Positions 29,489-37,285 of a stretch of DNA of 64,000 nucleotides are shown piece by piece. Position numbers and translations under genes: made by a program. Numbering within the stretch: the first letter of the stretch is position 1; each line of letters opens with the position of its first letter. The DNA lies in the IMG/VR virus record IMGVR_UViG_3300023208_000004, positions 1-64,000 of that record; one strand, given 5' to 3'. The notes beneath the pieces were generated by a model, which ran no database searches, was not told the DNA's origin, and worked only from the letters and a program-made list of their open reading frames with translations. The DNA is from a virus.

Positions 29489-29746
29489 TTAGCTTTTGCG
29501 GTTTTTAAATTTGTGTTTAAATTTTTTTGCCCATTTAAGTCGTGACTCTTCATCTGTGCCATCATTTTTATTCTCAAATCTTGAGCCAAAGACATACTTT
29601 CCTTCGCACTCAACAGACCTCCTTAGCGCGTCGTAAACGGCAGCGTAGAAATTTTCTACCAACGGTTCAAAGACTCGCTTTATTTTTTTGTTCCCGATTG
29701 TATGTAAAAATTTGGATATTATTATTAGAATATGCCTCCCTGCCAC
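29489..29746 (-). CDS. hypothetical protein, 85 aa (GTG start)
   Basis: GTG-initiated frame (ILIIISKFLHTIGNKK, FEPLVENFYAAVYDALRRS, basic tail). It overlaps the 29667-29849 frame by 80 nt; deleting one T from the T5 run near 29755 would fuse the two into about 119 aa. It may therefore be the C-terminal part of one gene. Confidence 0.4.
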   Translation of the reverse strand: MAGRHILIIISKFLHTIGNKKIKRVFEPLVENFYAAVYDALRRSVECEGKYVFGSRFENKNDGTDEESRLKWAKKFKHKFKNRKS

Positions 29747-29849
29747 AAATCCAAAAATACAAATGATTTAAGGCATAAAAATCATAAAACGTCTTTAAAA
29801 TATTTCTTGCATGAAAGGCGTGGTTTTTTCTCCTAAGACCTTTTCTCAT
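29667..29849 (-). CDS. hypothetical basic protein, 60 aa
   Basis: First ATG after the 29858-29885 promoter, leaderless-like spacing. MRKGLRRKNHAFHARNILKT then aromatic residues. May be the N-terminal portion of the gene continuing at 29489-29746. Confidence 0.4.
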   Translation of the reverse strand: MRKGLRRKNHAFHARNILKTFYDFYALNHLYFWICGREAYSNNNIQIFTYNREQKNKASL

Positions 29850-29857
29850 ATATCACA

Positions 29858-29885
29858 ATTCTATTATGAGTCTATAGAAAGTCAA
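29858..29885 (-). promoter_or_regulatory. promoter of 29849 gene
   Basis: Minus strand TTGACT, 16-nt spacer, TAGAAT, 8 nt, ATG. Overlaps the terminator of the Ro60-like gene. Confidence 0.6.
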
Positions 29886-29920
29886 GAAAAAACGCGGCGA
29901 GAGAAAGGTTCCCACCGCGC
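29886..29920 (-). terminator. rho-independent terminator of Ro60-like gene
   Basis: Minus-strand CGCGG...CCGCG hairpin followed by TTTTTT. Confidence 0.8.
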
Positions 29921-29975
29921 AGATTATATTGCTATTTGTATTTACTTGTGACAGCGCAACATAATCGAAACTTCA

Positions 29976-31496
29976 TTAAACTCCCAAAGCTTTATATCTT
30001 TCGGAGTTTAATACCTTTAGCATGAATTGATATGGAGTTGTTCCATTCATTACGTATTGGAAGACGCTTGGAGAACATCCGCTTAGTAAAACAACTCCTA
30101 CATCATTCGTTTTAGCGGGAGACTGTCCAACTGTCGCATTTACGTTCCAAAAAACTAACTTAGGCATAGAATATCCGAAGTTTTTATATTGACGAGCTAT
30201 TTCTTTAAAATTTGTTGCGTCATTGTTGCTTGTAGCGGCGTCAAACTGCATATCAGAAACAATATAAATCACAGACGGCATTTCTTTTGCTGGGACTTTA
30301 TTTGCCTTAGCTGTATTTAAAATACGATTAAAAACAGACTGCAAATTTGTATTCATCCCCCAATCTGCGTCATTAATATTGTTTATCTTTTCTTTAATTG
30401 TTGAGCCTTCTACTTTGACCAATTCAGACTCAGCAGAAAACGTCATAAAATAACCGTTAAATGCTCCAACATTCTTTTCGGCAAAATACAAAGCCAAAGA
30501 CACAGATACATCAATTGGGGCTACCGAACCTTTAGTAGAGGTCATTGAACCGGACACATCAGCAACCACCAAGCCATTGTGGGGGTTTTCAGCCAAAAAG
30601 TCTGGCAAATTATTCCACAACAATTCAAGAGTTTTTGAATCGTCGCCCTTACGTAATTTAGCTACAACGTCATAAGGATAAAGCGCCCCGGCGTTTACTT
30701 TGGCTTCTCCTTTTTCTACGGCAGACTGCCAAGTTTGGTAGCCATCGGCATCGTGGCGAGCAAAAGCTTTACAATAAATCATTGAGGCGCGAGAAGGCAC
30801 CTGTTCATAATTTATGACATTCCAATTTCCGCCGCACATCTTTTGTTCTACAACATTTAAATAAGAACGCAAATAACTAAGCGTGTGACGATATTTCTTT
30901 TCAGAAAATCCTAAGTCTTTCGCCAGCATTTTAGCGAGCTTAACGGTTTCTTTGCTGGAGGTATTGATAGAAGGCATCCATTTTGCTAACAATGAAACGG
31001 ATGATTTCTTGTTGTTTTCAACTGCGATATTCCAGTCTTTGATAAGTTGTTTTTTAAGTAAATGGACCACATGAGGCCAAACAATTAAATTTCCTTTAAG
31101 CGCAAACAAATCATCCCAACGTCCATAAAACGGAACATTTTTTAAATTACGAATAACCAAATCTGGATAATTCTTAGCGAGGGCATTTAAGCCAACCCTA
31201 AAAGTTCTGCGTTCTCCCTGTCCTCCTCTTATGTCTCGAAGATAAAAAAGACATTTAAATGCCAACTCAAGATTTTCCTTTGCGGCATTTGAAACTAAAT
31301 CAACAATGACTTCTTCTGAATTTTGACGCAAAGCACCACCTTGCGAAAATAAATCCAAAACATCTGAATTCGATGTAACTGGTGTTAGAGCGCCATTTTC
31401 CGTTGTGGTAAATGTTTGTGAGCGAACGGTTTTCTTCCGTTCGTATGCTGTCACTCCCCCTTGCTCTTTGGTGATTGCCTTTATTAGTTTATTCAT
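29976..31496 (-). CDS. TROVE/DUF2828 (Ro60-like) protein with VWA domain
   Basis: The 506-aa protein. Residues about 55-130 match the TROVE-type helical repeat (FKCLFYLRDIRGGQGERRTF, VPFYGRWDDLFAL). The C-terminal half is a von Willebrand A domain with MIDAS motif LVVADVSGSMTSTKG (about 308-322) and the DUF2828 hallmark VIYIVSDMQFDAATS. Ro60/Rsr proteins bind misfolded RNA and Y RNAs in a ring. It is a monocistronic gene with promoter 31639-31667, a structured 136-nt leader and a strong terminator. Confidence 0.85.
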   Translation of the reverse strand: MNKLIKAITKEQGGVTAYERKKTVRSQTFTTTENGALTPVTSNSDVLDLFSQGGALRQNSEEVIVDLVSNAAKENLELAFKCLFYLRDIRGGQGERRTFRVGLNALAKNYPDLVIRNLKNVPFYGRWDDLFALKGNLIVWPHVVHLLKKQLIKDWNIAVENNKKSSVSLLAKWMPSINTSSKETVKLAKMLAKDLGFSEKKYRHTLSYLRSYLNVVEQKMCGGNWNVINYEQVPSRASMIYCKAFARHDADGYQTWQSAVEKGEAKVNAGALYPYDVVAKLRKGDDSKTLELLWNNLPDFLAENPHNGLVVADVSGSMTSTKGSVAPIDVSVSLALYFAEKNVGAFNGYFMTFSAESELVKVEGSTIKEKINNINDADWGMNTNLQSVFNRILNTAKANKVPAKEMPSVIYIVSDMQFDAATSNNDATNFKEIARQYKNFGYSMPKLVFWNVNATVGQSPAKTNDVGVVLLSGCSPSVFQYVMNGTTPYQFMLKVLNSERYKALGV

Positions 31497-31632
31497 TTTT
31501 TACCTTTCTTTAAAAAATCAAGACGCCCCTTTGTATGGGCTATACATATTTTAAGTTGCTGTAGGCACCTTTCATTAAACACGATACGTTTTTTTCTATG
31601 TTGAGGTAGATATAATCTGCTGTTAGTATCGT
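31497..31632 (-). promoter_or_regulatory. structured 5' leader of the Ro60-like gene
   Basis: The predicted transcript begins at 31632 with ACGATAC, which pairs perfectly with GTATCGT at 31587-31581, closing a domain of about 50 nt. A second hairpin GCCC-atacaaa-GGGGC lies nearer the start codon. A 136-nt leader is unusual in this genome, where most are 0-40 nt. Could be an autoregulatory site or a Y-RNA-like ligand. Confidence 0.45.
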
Positions 31633-31638
31633 AACATT

Positions 31639-31667
31639 ATTCTAGTAGGGTCTTGTAGATTTGTCAA
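31639..31667 (-). promoter_or_regulatory. promoter of Ro60-like gene
   Basis: Minus strand TTGACA, 17-nt spacer, TAGAAT. Confidence 0.75.
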
Positions 31668-31689
31668 ATCTTTTTTCCAGAAATCAATA

Positions 31690-32031
31690 AAAAGTGTAAT
31701 TTATGAGGGTAAAGATTATGGTTTTGGATATAGTGGGGCCGTTGGATACGTCGCTTCTGGAGATTTTACGAGTGGACAATTCTTAACGCCAACCAATGCG
31801 GACAAAAAAACTGTTATTTCTGATATTTTCTTATCATCTCAATTGTCTAATATCTTTACAATTACCGATAATGCTGGCGCAAATTATGCGAAACTTTATG
31901 TTCCATCAGAAGGCTCAATGCAAATTACTCCAAGACTACAAATTAAATTAGACCAAAATACAAGATTGAAAGTGACCTCCGACGCTACTGGTAATGCGTC
32001 TTGTTCTGTTTTTTATTTCTTAGATAACTAA
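31690..32031 (+). pseudogene. fragment of a virion (head/tail) protein
   Basis: A plus-strand frame without a start codon reads YEGKDYGFGYSGAVGYVASG, TSGQFLTPTNADKKTVISD and ends in a jelly-roll-like segment (LYVPSEGSMQITPRLQIKL). Such composition is typical of phage structural proteins. It lies in a region where all real neighbours are on the other strand and overlaps the Ro60 promoter, so it is a displaced C-terminal remnant; a TTG at 31843 could start a 62-aa peptide. Confidence 0.5.
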
Positions 32032-32040
32032 AGAAGAATT

Positions 32041-32163
32041 ATGTATCGTATTTTCCATTCAAGGTTATTGCTATGGGGCAATTCTTTACGAGTTTTGCTG
32101 CTAGAAAGAACTCCTTCTGAAGCAATATTGACAGAAAATAATTTGCCATTCTTACTCGAATAA
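32041..32163 (+). CDS. small protein, 40 aa, in the structural remnant island
   Basis: ATG frame MYRIFHSRLLLWGNSLRVLL, ending ENNLPFLLE. It sits 9 nt after the fragment above and 2 nt before the collagen-like frame, as in virion gene clusters. Function unknown; may be a leftover. Confidence 0.4.
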   Translation: MYRIFHSRLLLWGNSLRVLLLERTPSEAILTENNLPFLLE

Positions 32164-32165
32164 CT

Positions 32166-32430
32166 ATGACAACTAAAGTAAAAGAATTTCAAGTCGAAGT
32201 AGATGTATATAACGGAGCAACTGGCCCTACTGGGCCAACCGGGGCGACCGAACCCCGCGCAAACCGCATCTGGCAACCACGGCGGCGTGACCATTGCCGA
32301 GTATTACAACGGCGGTGGACTGGCCTCCAACATTCATGTTACCGAGCTTCTGCTTTACGGAGTGAACCATACATCCGAGCAGGCAGACGAGGTGTTTGAT
32401 TACCTGAACGACAAGTTTGCGGTTTACTAA
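32166..32430 (+). pseudogene. collagen-like tail-fibre remnant fused to a lectin-like end
   Basis: Opens MTTKVKEFQVEVDVYNG, then the collagen-like GATGPTGPTGAT. The frame is then lost. A different frame continues to the stop with GGVTIAEYYNGGGLASNIHV and YLNDKFAVY, the end pattern of LamG/concanavalin-type domains. The DNA after about 32,245 is clearly richer in G+C than what precedes it, indicating a recombination or deletion joint. Confidence 0.6.
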
Positions 32431-32463
32431 AACCTCTGAGCGATTCCCGTAGAGATGACGGAT

Positions 32464-32937
32464 TTAAAGCTTACAAACAAACAAATCTTGTGCCATTTGT
32501 GAATGAGAAGAATCTTCAAAAAAATACTCAAAAATTGAACGCACGATTTTCCATTCTCCACCAGCAAGGCTACAACCAATTTTATATGGGATTGCAACTT
32601 TTTTTATTCCAAGTTGAATGGTGTCTTTTTGCGCGAGTTCAATTGATTGATAGAAGGCTTCGTAGTTTAATTGACGGGAGTTTCTAGCGAAACTTCCATA
32701 ATGATACTGTCCATAGAGATTATATATCATTTTTTCATCTTTTGTTTTAGCAGATGAAAACTTACCTAACTTACCTTTGTCTCCACAAACGGTCCGACTA
32801 TCGGCACCAAAGGCTTCTGGATATTTTGATTTAACGCTCAATGCGACCCCCGCCCCCATCGTATTAAAGCAATTACAGCAATGAAAGACCGCTCCAACTG
32901 GAATCTCCAATACGTCAAAGTTTACTTCTGTAATCAT
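32464..32937 (-). CDS. macro-domain protein (ADP-ribose binding/hydrolase)
   Basis: The 157-aa single macro domain: HCCNCFNTMGAGVALSVKSK carries the catalytic N-x-x-G-x-G-x-A/V loop of Appr-1''-phosphatase/ADP-ribosyl hydrolase types, followed by NLYGQYHYG and VAIPYKIGCSLAGGEW. Such enzymes remove or process ADP-ribose, counter DarT-like toxins, or handle RNA-repair products. Fits the RNA/NAD-repair theme of the window. Confidence 0.85.
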   Translation of the reverse strand: MITEVNFDVLEIPVGAVFHCCNCFNTMGAGVALSVKSKYPEAFGADSRTVCGDKGKLGKFSSAKTKDEKMIYNLYGQYHYGSFARNSRQLNYEAFYQSIELAQKDTIQLGIKKVAIPYKIGCSLAGGEWKIVRSIFEYFFEDSSHSQMAQDLFVCKL

Positions 32938-32941
32938 AATT

Positions 32942-33121
32942 TTATAGGTTGATGCTCCATAAATCAGGTCTAACTCTAAATAATTCTAAGACTTGTGATT
33001 CTTCGAGAGTTTTTTCAATTGGTAAACGCGAAAAAAAGTCAACTTCAATTTCGCCATCTTTGGCAGAAACGATGATTTCAAGCCCAATATTTGTTTTAGT
33101 TTGTTTGACTTTAAGTGTCAT
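32942..33121 (-). CDS. hypothetical protein, 59 aa
   Basis: ATG frame MTLKVKQTKTNIGLEIIVSA, then EIEVDFFSRLPIEKTLEES. Sits in the gap between the macro-domain gene and AAA ATPase; start overlaps the ATPase stop region. Unrecognised. Confidence 0.5.
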   Translation of the reverse strand: MTLKVKQTKTNIGLEIIVSAKDGEIEVDFFSRLPIEKTLEESQVLELFRVRPDLWSINL

Positions 33122-34309
33122 CTATCTTCCTCCAAAACCGAATCCAACTTGTTTTTCTACTTCTTGGAAGTTATTGTTATCTCTTAAATTGTAAATTTCG
33201 CCGATGGACATTGGGGCCGTAACCTTGAATTCAAATCCTAGAGAATCTATGCATTTTTGCGCGTCTTTTATCGGCAGTTTATTGAAATAATAACGATATT
33301 TTAATCTTCCCTTCCTGAGAATTGCTTTGTCTATATTTTTTATATCAGTGTTATATGTTACTAAAAAAGTGACATTTAAAATATCATTAAGAATTCCATC
33401 TGATAAGTTCAAAATATTAAAAATCAAAGAATTATTATCGGTATCTCTCTGTAAGATTGCTTTTTCTGCATCTTCCAAGACGAAAACTGGGCTCTCTTTC
33501 TCAGAGATAAGAGATAAAAAAGTTGGGGCAGAGAGATTTTCCGTCATACAGCTAGGGATAAAGATGAAATCTCTATTTATTTTCGATGTTAGGTGTTTAA
33601 TATAAGTAGTTTTCCCAGTTCCCGGCGGACCATCAAAAATAAAAATACCACCATTTTCATTTTGAAGTTTTTCTTTGATTTTTTGGTCATGCTCTACAAA
33701 TCCTTCTCCATAATTTATTCCTAAATCAATTTTGAGTGGTTTTAATTTAAAATTGTTGATTTCCAATCCCCTACCGGCTTCAACCAAAAGTCCAATTTGA
33801 TGAGATTCTTCTGTTTTTTGAGAAAACTTGTTAAATGTTTCAATTAGATGGTCTAGTTCTTTTTTTGTTGCGTTGTCTTTTAGGGCTTCGATAGGATAGT
33901 TTAAATTAACTGTCAAAAAATCTCTTTTGAAGACAGCAATAAGATAAACAAAAAAAATCTTAGATAAATCAACCCGGTAATATCTCTCTATCGAAGGGCG
34001 GCCACCGTCAAAAAAATCGTAAGATTCTTCTTTTTCTGTATCAAAGTTCAAATAGCTGTTATTATTGGCGGCATATATTAGTGAGCATCGTTTATTTTTT
34101 TCTAAAAATGATAATGTTCTATTAATATCACAATAATTGAAACGAATTACAGATGGAGTAGTTCCATATTTCAACGCAAACTCTTGTATAAAATAACAAT
34201 GCGGACTATTCGGGTCGCGGTTTATATTTTGGATAATAGAACTCATATTACTGTTATAAGGTATTGTTTTTGGGAAAACCAAGCTTTTTCTACGAATAGT
34301 CCGTGCCAA
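33122..34309 (-). CDS. AAA+ ATPase (BCS1/26S-like)
   Basis: The 395-aa protein has an unclassified N-terminal domain (about 1-200) and one AAA module: Walker A IFDGPPGTGKTTYIKHL, Walker B VFVLEDAEKA, sensor 1 VTYNTD and arginine/sensor 2 RKGRLKYRY. The layout resembles remodelling ATPases found in T4-like and jumbo phages. Substrate unknown. The start overlaps the 76-aa gene by 20 nt; ATG at residue 22 is an alternative. Confidence 0.75.
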   Translation of the reverse strand: MARTIRRKSLVFPKTIPYNSNMSSIIQNINRDPNSPHCYFIQEFALKYGTTPSVIRFNYCDINRTLSFLEKNKRCSLIYAANNNSYLNFDTEKEESYDFFDGGRPSIERYYRVDLSKIFFVYLIAVFKRDFLTVNLNYPIEALKDNATKKELDHLIETFNKFSQKTEESHQIGLLVEAGRGLEINNFKLKPLKIDLGINYGEGFVEHDQKIKEKLQNENGGIFIFDGPPGTGKTTYIKHLTSKINRDFIFIPSCMTENLSAPTFLSLISEKESPVFVLEDAEKAILQRDTDNNSLIFNILNLSDGILNDILNVTFLVTYNTDIKNIDKAILRKGRLKYRYYFNKLPIKDAQKCIDSLGFEFKVTAPMSIGEIYNLRDNNNFQEVEKQVGFGFGGR

Positions 34310-34520
34310 ATCTATACAAATTAACTAAATTTAAAAAGATATTTGCATTTTGGGGCGTTTTTTCTCTGTGAACTCTATATTTATCAGAAGAACAAGAGGG
34401 CGAACTTCTAAAAATTGAAGTTAATGCTCCTAATTGTTCGGTCGCCCAACTCCATTCTTCGTCGTCATAGGCCCACATCAGGGCTGTGATTTCTCCAAAA
34501 AGTTTTTGTTTTTCGTTCAT
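34290..34520 (-). CDS. hypothetical protein, 76 aa
   Basis: MNEKQKLFGEITALMWAYDD start with acidic/aromatic helix, Ser-rich middle, basic segment. Overlaps the AAA gene and is probably co-translated. No family recognised. Confidence 0.5.
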   Translation of the reverse strand: MNEKQKLFGEITALMWAYDDEEWSWATEQLGALTSIFRSSPSCSSDKYRVHREKTPQNANIFLNLVNLYRFGTDYS

Positions 34521-34536
34521 TACTGGAATTTAAGAA

Positions 34537-34790
34537 CTAATATCCTGATTGACTATCTTCCTGACATCCTCTCGTGCAGAAAAAAATATATACAATAATT
34601 CCCAATAAACAAACCATTGTAGATAAACAAAATCCTACACTTATATAAGTAATACGCAAATTGCCGGTTTCAGAAACGGTCGGAGAGTCAAGAACCAAAT
34701 TTTGAGCGAAACATCCGACATAATTAAAAAATATACAGCTATTATCGTTAAAAACAAATAAAAAGCAAATTTTAGAAAAGGATTCTTCAT
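34537..34790 (-). pseudogene. membrane protein gene interrupted by a T6-run frameshift
   Basis: ATG 34790 starts a clear signal/TM segment (MKNPFLKFAFYLFLTIIAVY). In the current frame it ends after 49 codons. One extra T in the T6 run would continue as NYVGCFAQNLVLDSPTVSE and a second TM (MVCLLGIIVYIFF) to a stop at 34537. The promoter 34797-34825 is well formed. Confidence 0.5.
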
Positions 34791-34796
34791 AAGAAG

Positions 34797-34825
34797 AGTT
34801 TATCGAAAAATTATTGTTTAGTCAA
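34797..34825 (-). promoter_or_regulatory. promoter for leaderless gene 34790
   Basis: Minus strand TTGACT, 17-nt spacer, TAAACT, 6 nt, ATG; the -35 overlaps the stop of the PDG gene. Confidence 0.65.
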
Positions 34826-35312
34826 TAGTTTTTGTTGGCCAAAAATAGGGAATATCATTCGTCTCTTTCCAACCGAAAGAACTATACCAACCGGGGTCTT
34901 TTCTCAAAAGATTTGACCTGTGGCTCGCGTGTAATCGCTCGTCACCTAGCCAGCTAGGTGTAGGTTCCCTTTGGATAATTAGTGGACTAAACGGTAATTC
35001 TCCGACGAAGATATATTCTGGATAATAACTATGTATTTTATTAAAAAGAGAGTCTTTATACCCTCGACTTATCCACTCTTGACATATGAAAAGGCCATAT
35101 ACTACTAAACACTTTTCATAGCCTTTCCACATTTGAGTGCATGGATGATTATACCAAGGAGTTTTTCGTATTTTATCACCACGAATTGATTCTGGCCCGA
35201 TTTTTAGAGCCTTTAGCATTTGAAATACTTCTACTCTTTGCTTGCCTAGCCTTTTAGTGTCTAAGACTTTAGCACACGAAGAGAAAAGGGCGTGTGGCAA
35301 AAACGTTTGCAT
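34818..35312 (-). CDS. pyrimidine-dimer DNA glycosylase family (MSMEG_6728-like)
   Basis: The 164-aa protein: MQTFLPHALFSSCAKVLDTK, RLGKQRVEVFQMLKAL, PWYNHPCTQMWKGYEKCL and EWISRGYKDSLF match the Pyr_excise (PF03013) family. The family includes T4 endonuclease V (DenV), which excises UV dimers. This subgroup is longer and has little experimental characterisation. Confidence 0.82.
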   Translation of the reverse strand: MQTFLPHALFSSCAKVLDTKRLGKQRVEVFQMLKALKIGPESIRGDKIRKTPWYNHPCTQMWKGYEKCLVVYGLFICQEWISRGYKDSLFNKIHSYYPEYIFVGELPFSPLIIQREPTPSWLGDERLHASHRSNLLRKDPGWYSSFGWKETNDIPYFWPTKTID

Positions 35313-35770
35313 TATATTAATGTTTTATTATAAATCACATACGCGCTAAGAATTGGAAAATTCATAACGTCATAAAAACTAGCTTGAGATACTCTAAAAT
35401 TATGAAACGTCAATCCATTCCAAGTCACAAACCATGAAGCTTCATTCCTCAACATGAGTTGAGAATATAAAACTAGATTCTCGTTTCTAATTTTATAATT
35501 AAATGTTTCTAGCTTTTGGTTTGTCAAGTTACTTTTAGTCGCTCTGAAAGCTCTAAATCCATGACTTCGTAGGAAGTCTAGCATTATTCTGTCAGAATAA
35601 TTGGGTCGTCTTTTGATTTTGTTGGGGTTCACTCCTGTAATAAGGGATAGGGCAGTTGCACCGCAACCGGCTCTTTCGTATTTTCCTATATCGAAAATAT
35701 GCGCGGCAAATTTCTCCATTCGATATTTAGAGAAATCAGTATTCCCGGCTCCGTATGTTCCATTTTCCAT
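35312..35770 (-). CDS. papain-like/C39-like cysteine protease fold protein
   Basis: The 152-aa protein: ERAGCGATALSLITGVNPNK provides a Cys at the start of a helix, and WFVTWNGLTFHNFRV a His in a strand, the order expected for C39/papain-like peptidases. No signal peptide. Could be a small peptidase, deubiquitinase-like enzyme or inactive relative. The call is based on motif order, not on a family match. Confidence 0.5.
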   Translation of the reverse strand: MENGTYGAGNTDFSKYRMEKFAAHIFDIGKYERAGCGATALSLITGVNPNKIKRRPNYSDRIMLDFLRSHGFRAFRATKSNLTNQKLETFNYKIRNENLVLYSQLMLRNEASWFVTWNGLTFHNFRVSQASFYDVMNFPILSAYVIYNKTLI

Positions 35771-35771
35771 A

Positions 35772-35800
35772 AAATTAAAAGGCCCGCTTGCGCGGGCTTG
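35772..35800 (-). terminator. rho-independent terminator
   Basis: Minus-strand GCCCGC-GCAA-GCGGGC hairpin followed by CTTTT. Ends the 39-aa gene transcript. Confidence 0.8.
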
Positions 35801-35803
35801 AAC

Positions 35804-35923
35804 TTAACTGGCGCGGAGACTTGGAAGACGAACGCTCGAAGTCTTTTTTGGAGCTTCGGGAGTATTGTCCTTTACAGGAGTGACTTCCTTTGTTTCGGCC
35901 TTTGTTTTGTTTTTCTTTGGCAT
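35804..35923 (-). CDS. small basic protein, 39 aa
   Basis: MPKKNKTKAETKEVTPVKDN then TPEAPKKTSSVRLPSLRAS: lysine-rich, Pro/Thr-containing, disordered. It has a complete unit of its own (promoter 35933-35960, terminator 35772-35800), arguing that it is a real, well expressed gene. Confidence 0.6.
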   Translation of the reverse strand: MPKKNKTKAETKEVTPVKDNTPEAPKKTSSVRLPSLRAS

Positions 35924-35932
35924 AACAAAATT

Positions 35933-35960
35933 ATTTTAGCATGGCTTTAGTAGTTGTCAA
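35933..35960 (-). promoter_or_regulatory. promoter of 39-aa gene
   Basis: Minus strand TTGACA, 16-nt spacer, TAAAAT, 9 nt to ATG. Confidence 0.65.
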
Positions 35961-36322
35961 CTTTGTTTTTCAGTATTTTCCATATTTATGTAATTTTTAA
36001 TTCGCTCAACTACTTCTTGACTTGTATGACCATCCCATTTTGGGGCCAACGACAAGACTCTTGCACCCGTTTTATTCGCTAATTCCCACATACTCACAGG
36101 CAAATGATAGGTTATGTCTCCAGTCGGTAAACAAATCCCACCGATAAACCAGCCCTTATAACTTGAACCGTCATCATGGAGAAGGCTTATCCAAGACCAT
36201 CCCGGCACGTTTTTCATAAACGCCAGAAAAAGAGAACATCTATGGTCATAAAGCTCATTAAAGGTATGAATCCCATCGGAGACTTCTCCTGTATCACAAG
36301 GAATTATAAGGCTATTATTCAT
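35957..36322 (-). CDS. conserved phage protein, 121 aa
   Basis: TGEVSDGIHTFNELYDHRC, WFIGGICLPTGDITYHLP and APKWDGHTSQEVVERI are blocks of a recurrent uncharacterised phage family. Role unknown. Overlaps the thyX C-terminal frame by 8 nt. Confidence 0.7.
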   Translation of the reverse strand: MNNSLIIPCDTGEVSDGIHTFNELYDHRCSLFLAFMKNVPGWSWISLLHDDGSSYKGWFIGGICLPTGDITYHLPVSMWELANKTGARVLSLAPKWDGHTSQEVVERIKNYINMENTEKQS

Positions 36323-36728
36323 GTTTTTTAACTCTTGGGTCTGAAAGATTTTCGTCGCTGAAGAATTTTCGATATTGTTTCCAAGATTTGAAATTTCCGT
36401 AGTATTTACCGTCGTCTATACAGCAAGCGCTGTGTTCTGCTGGCGAAAGATGACGCGGAATAGAACCAAATAATCTATCGCAAAGTTTGATGTCGGCTTC
36501 ATAATCGTCTTTACCTTCAAAGTTATGGTAAGAAATTCTAGCGCAGCGGGCGACGGCTATTTTTCTTTTTAATTCGTCTATGCTTTTATGCCAGTCTGGA
36601 GAATCTATATCCACGTAGTTATTATTCAATGCAATCAACCTAGACTCGTTCATTTTATCTCCGAAGGGTATGTGCCACTGACCTTTTTCTATTTTCTTTG
36701 GGATTGACGAATTATAAAGCTCTAACAT
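36315..36728 (-). CDS. thyX: ThyX, C-terminal part (split by frameshift)
   Basis: Contains VARCARISYHNFEGKDD and FGSIPRHLSPAEHSACC, conserved ThyX substrate/FAD regions. Its first codons (MLELYNSSI) continue the sequence of the 36722-37279 frame if one T is added to the T6 run near 36786. See that entry. Confidence 0.75.
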   Translation of the reverse strand: MLELYNSSIPKKIEKGQWHIPFGDKMNESRLIALNNNYVDIDSPDWHKSIDELKRKIAVARCARISYHNFEGKDDYEADIKLCDRLFGSIPRHLSPAEHSACCIDDGKYYGNFKSWKQYRKFFSDENLSDPRVKKHE

Positions 36729-37279
36729 TCTTTCTGCGAGAATCCTGAATTCGGGCTGGGCGTCTTCATGTGCTCGCAGAGCAAAAAATTCTCGTAATCT
36801 GTTCCACTAAAAATGACCCTAATATGAAACCAAGGCTCCAAAATGCGATTAACGATTTGCTTATGAAGACCAAGTTGATTAAGAAGAGTCGCCTGCTCTA
36901 TAGCTTTATTTCTAGCCTGTAGCCAAAGCCTCTTTGATTTTTCCATCGGGGTTACTTTTTCTGTTCTAGCTTCGCTGGCTCCGCCGCCAAGATACTCCTC
37001 ATAATAAAAATCTTCAGTTTTATTTGTATTGTCCAATTCTTGATGCGCTTGCATCCCGCGCTGATTCGCCCCCCAAAATTCAGGCATGGCTGGGTTATTT
37101 TTAATTTGTTCAACGAATTTTTCAAATGGTATTGCGCGGGAACTCGCCGCGTTCTTAGAAAAGACTCGGTGCGTCATAAGTTCACTATGAATAAATCTTG
37201 GATATTCTAAAATAAACGTAGTCAATCTAACCCCACTAGGAGATATAGAATCGGTAATTATTTCTGTTTTAATTGGCAT
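36722..37279 (-). CDS. thyX: ThyX, flavin-dependent thymidylate synthase, N-terminal part
   Basis: RLTTFILEYPRFIHSELMTH, then RVFSKNAASSRAIPF, is the large-form ThyX N-terminus with the RxxS motif region. ThyX makes dTMP from dUMP using FAD and methylene-tetrahydrofolate. The frame ends in an unlikely FLLCEHMKTPSPNSGF; the alternative frame gives ALRAHEDAQPEFRILAERML, which is ThyX-like. A single-base deletion in a T6 run splits the gene in this sequence. Confidence 0.8.
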   Translation of the reverse strand: MPIKTEIITDSISPSGVRLTTFILEYPRFIHSELMTHRVFSKNAASSRAIPFEKFVEQIKNNPAMPEFWGANQRGMQAHQELDNTNKTEDFYYEEYLGGGASEARTEKVTPMEKSKRLWLQARNKAIEQATLLNQLGLHKQIVNRILEPWFHIRVIFSGTDYENFLLCEHMKTPSPNSGFSQKEC

Positions 37280-37285
37280 ATTATT

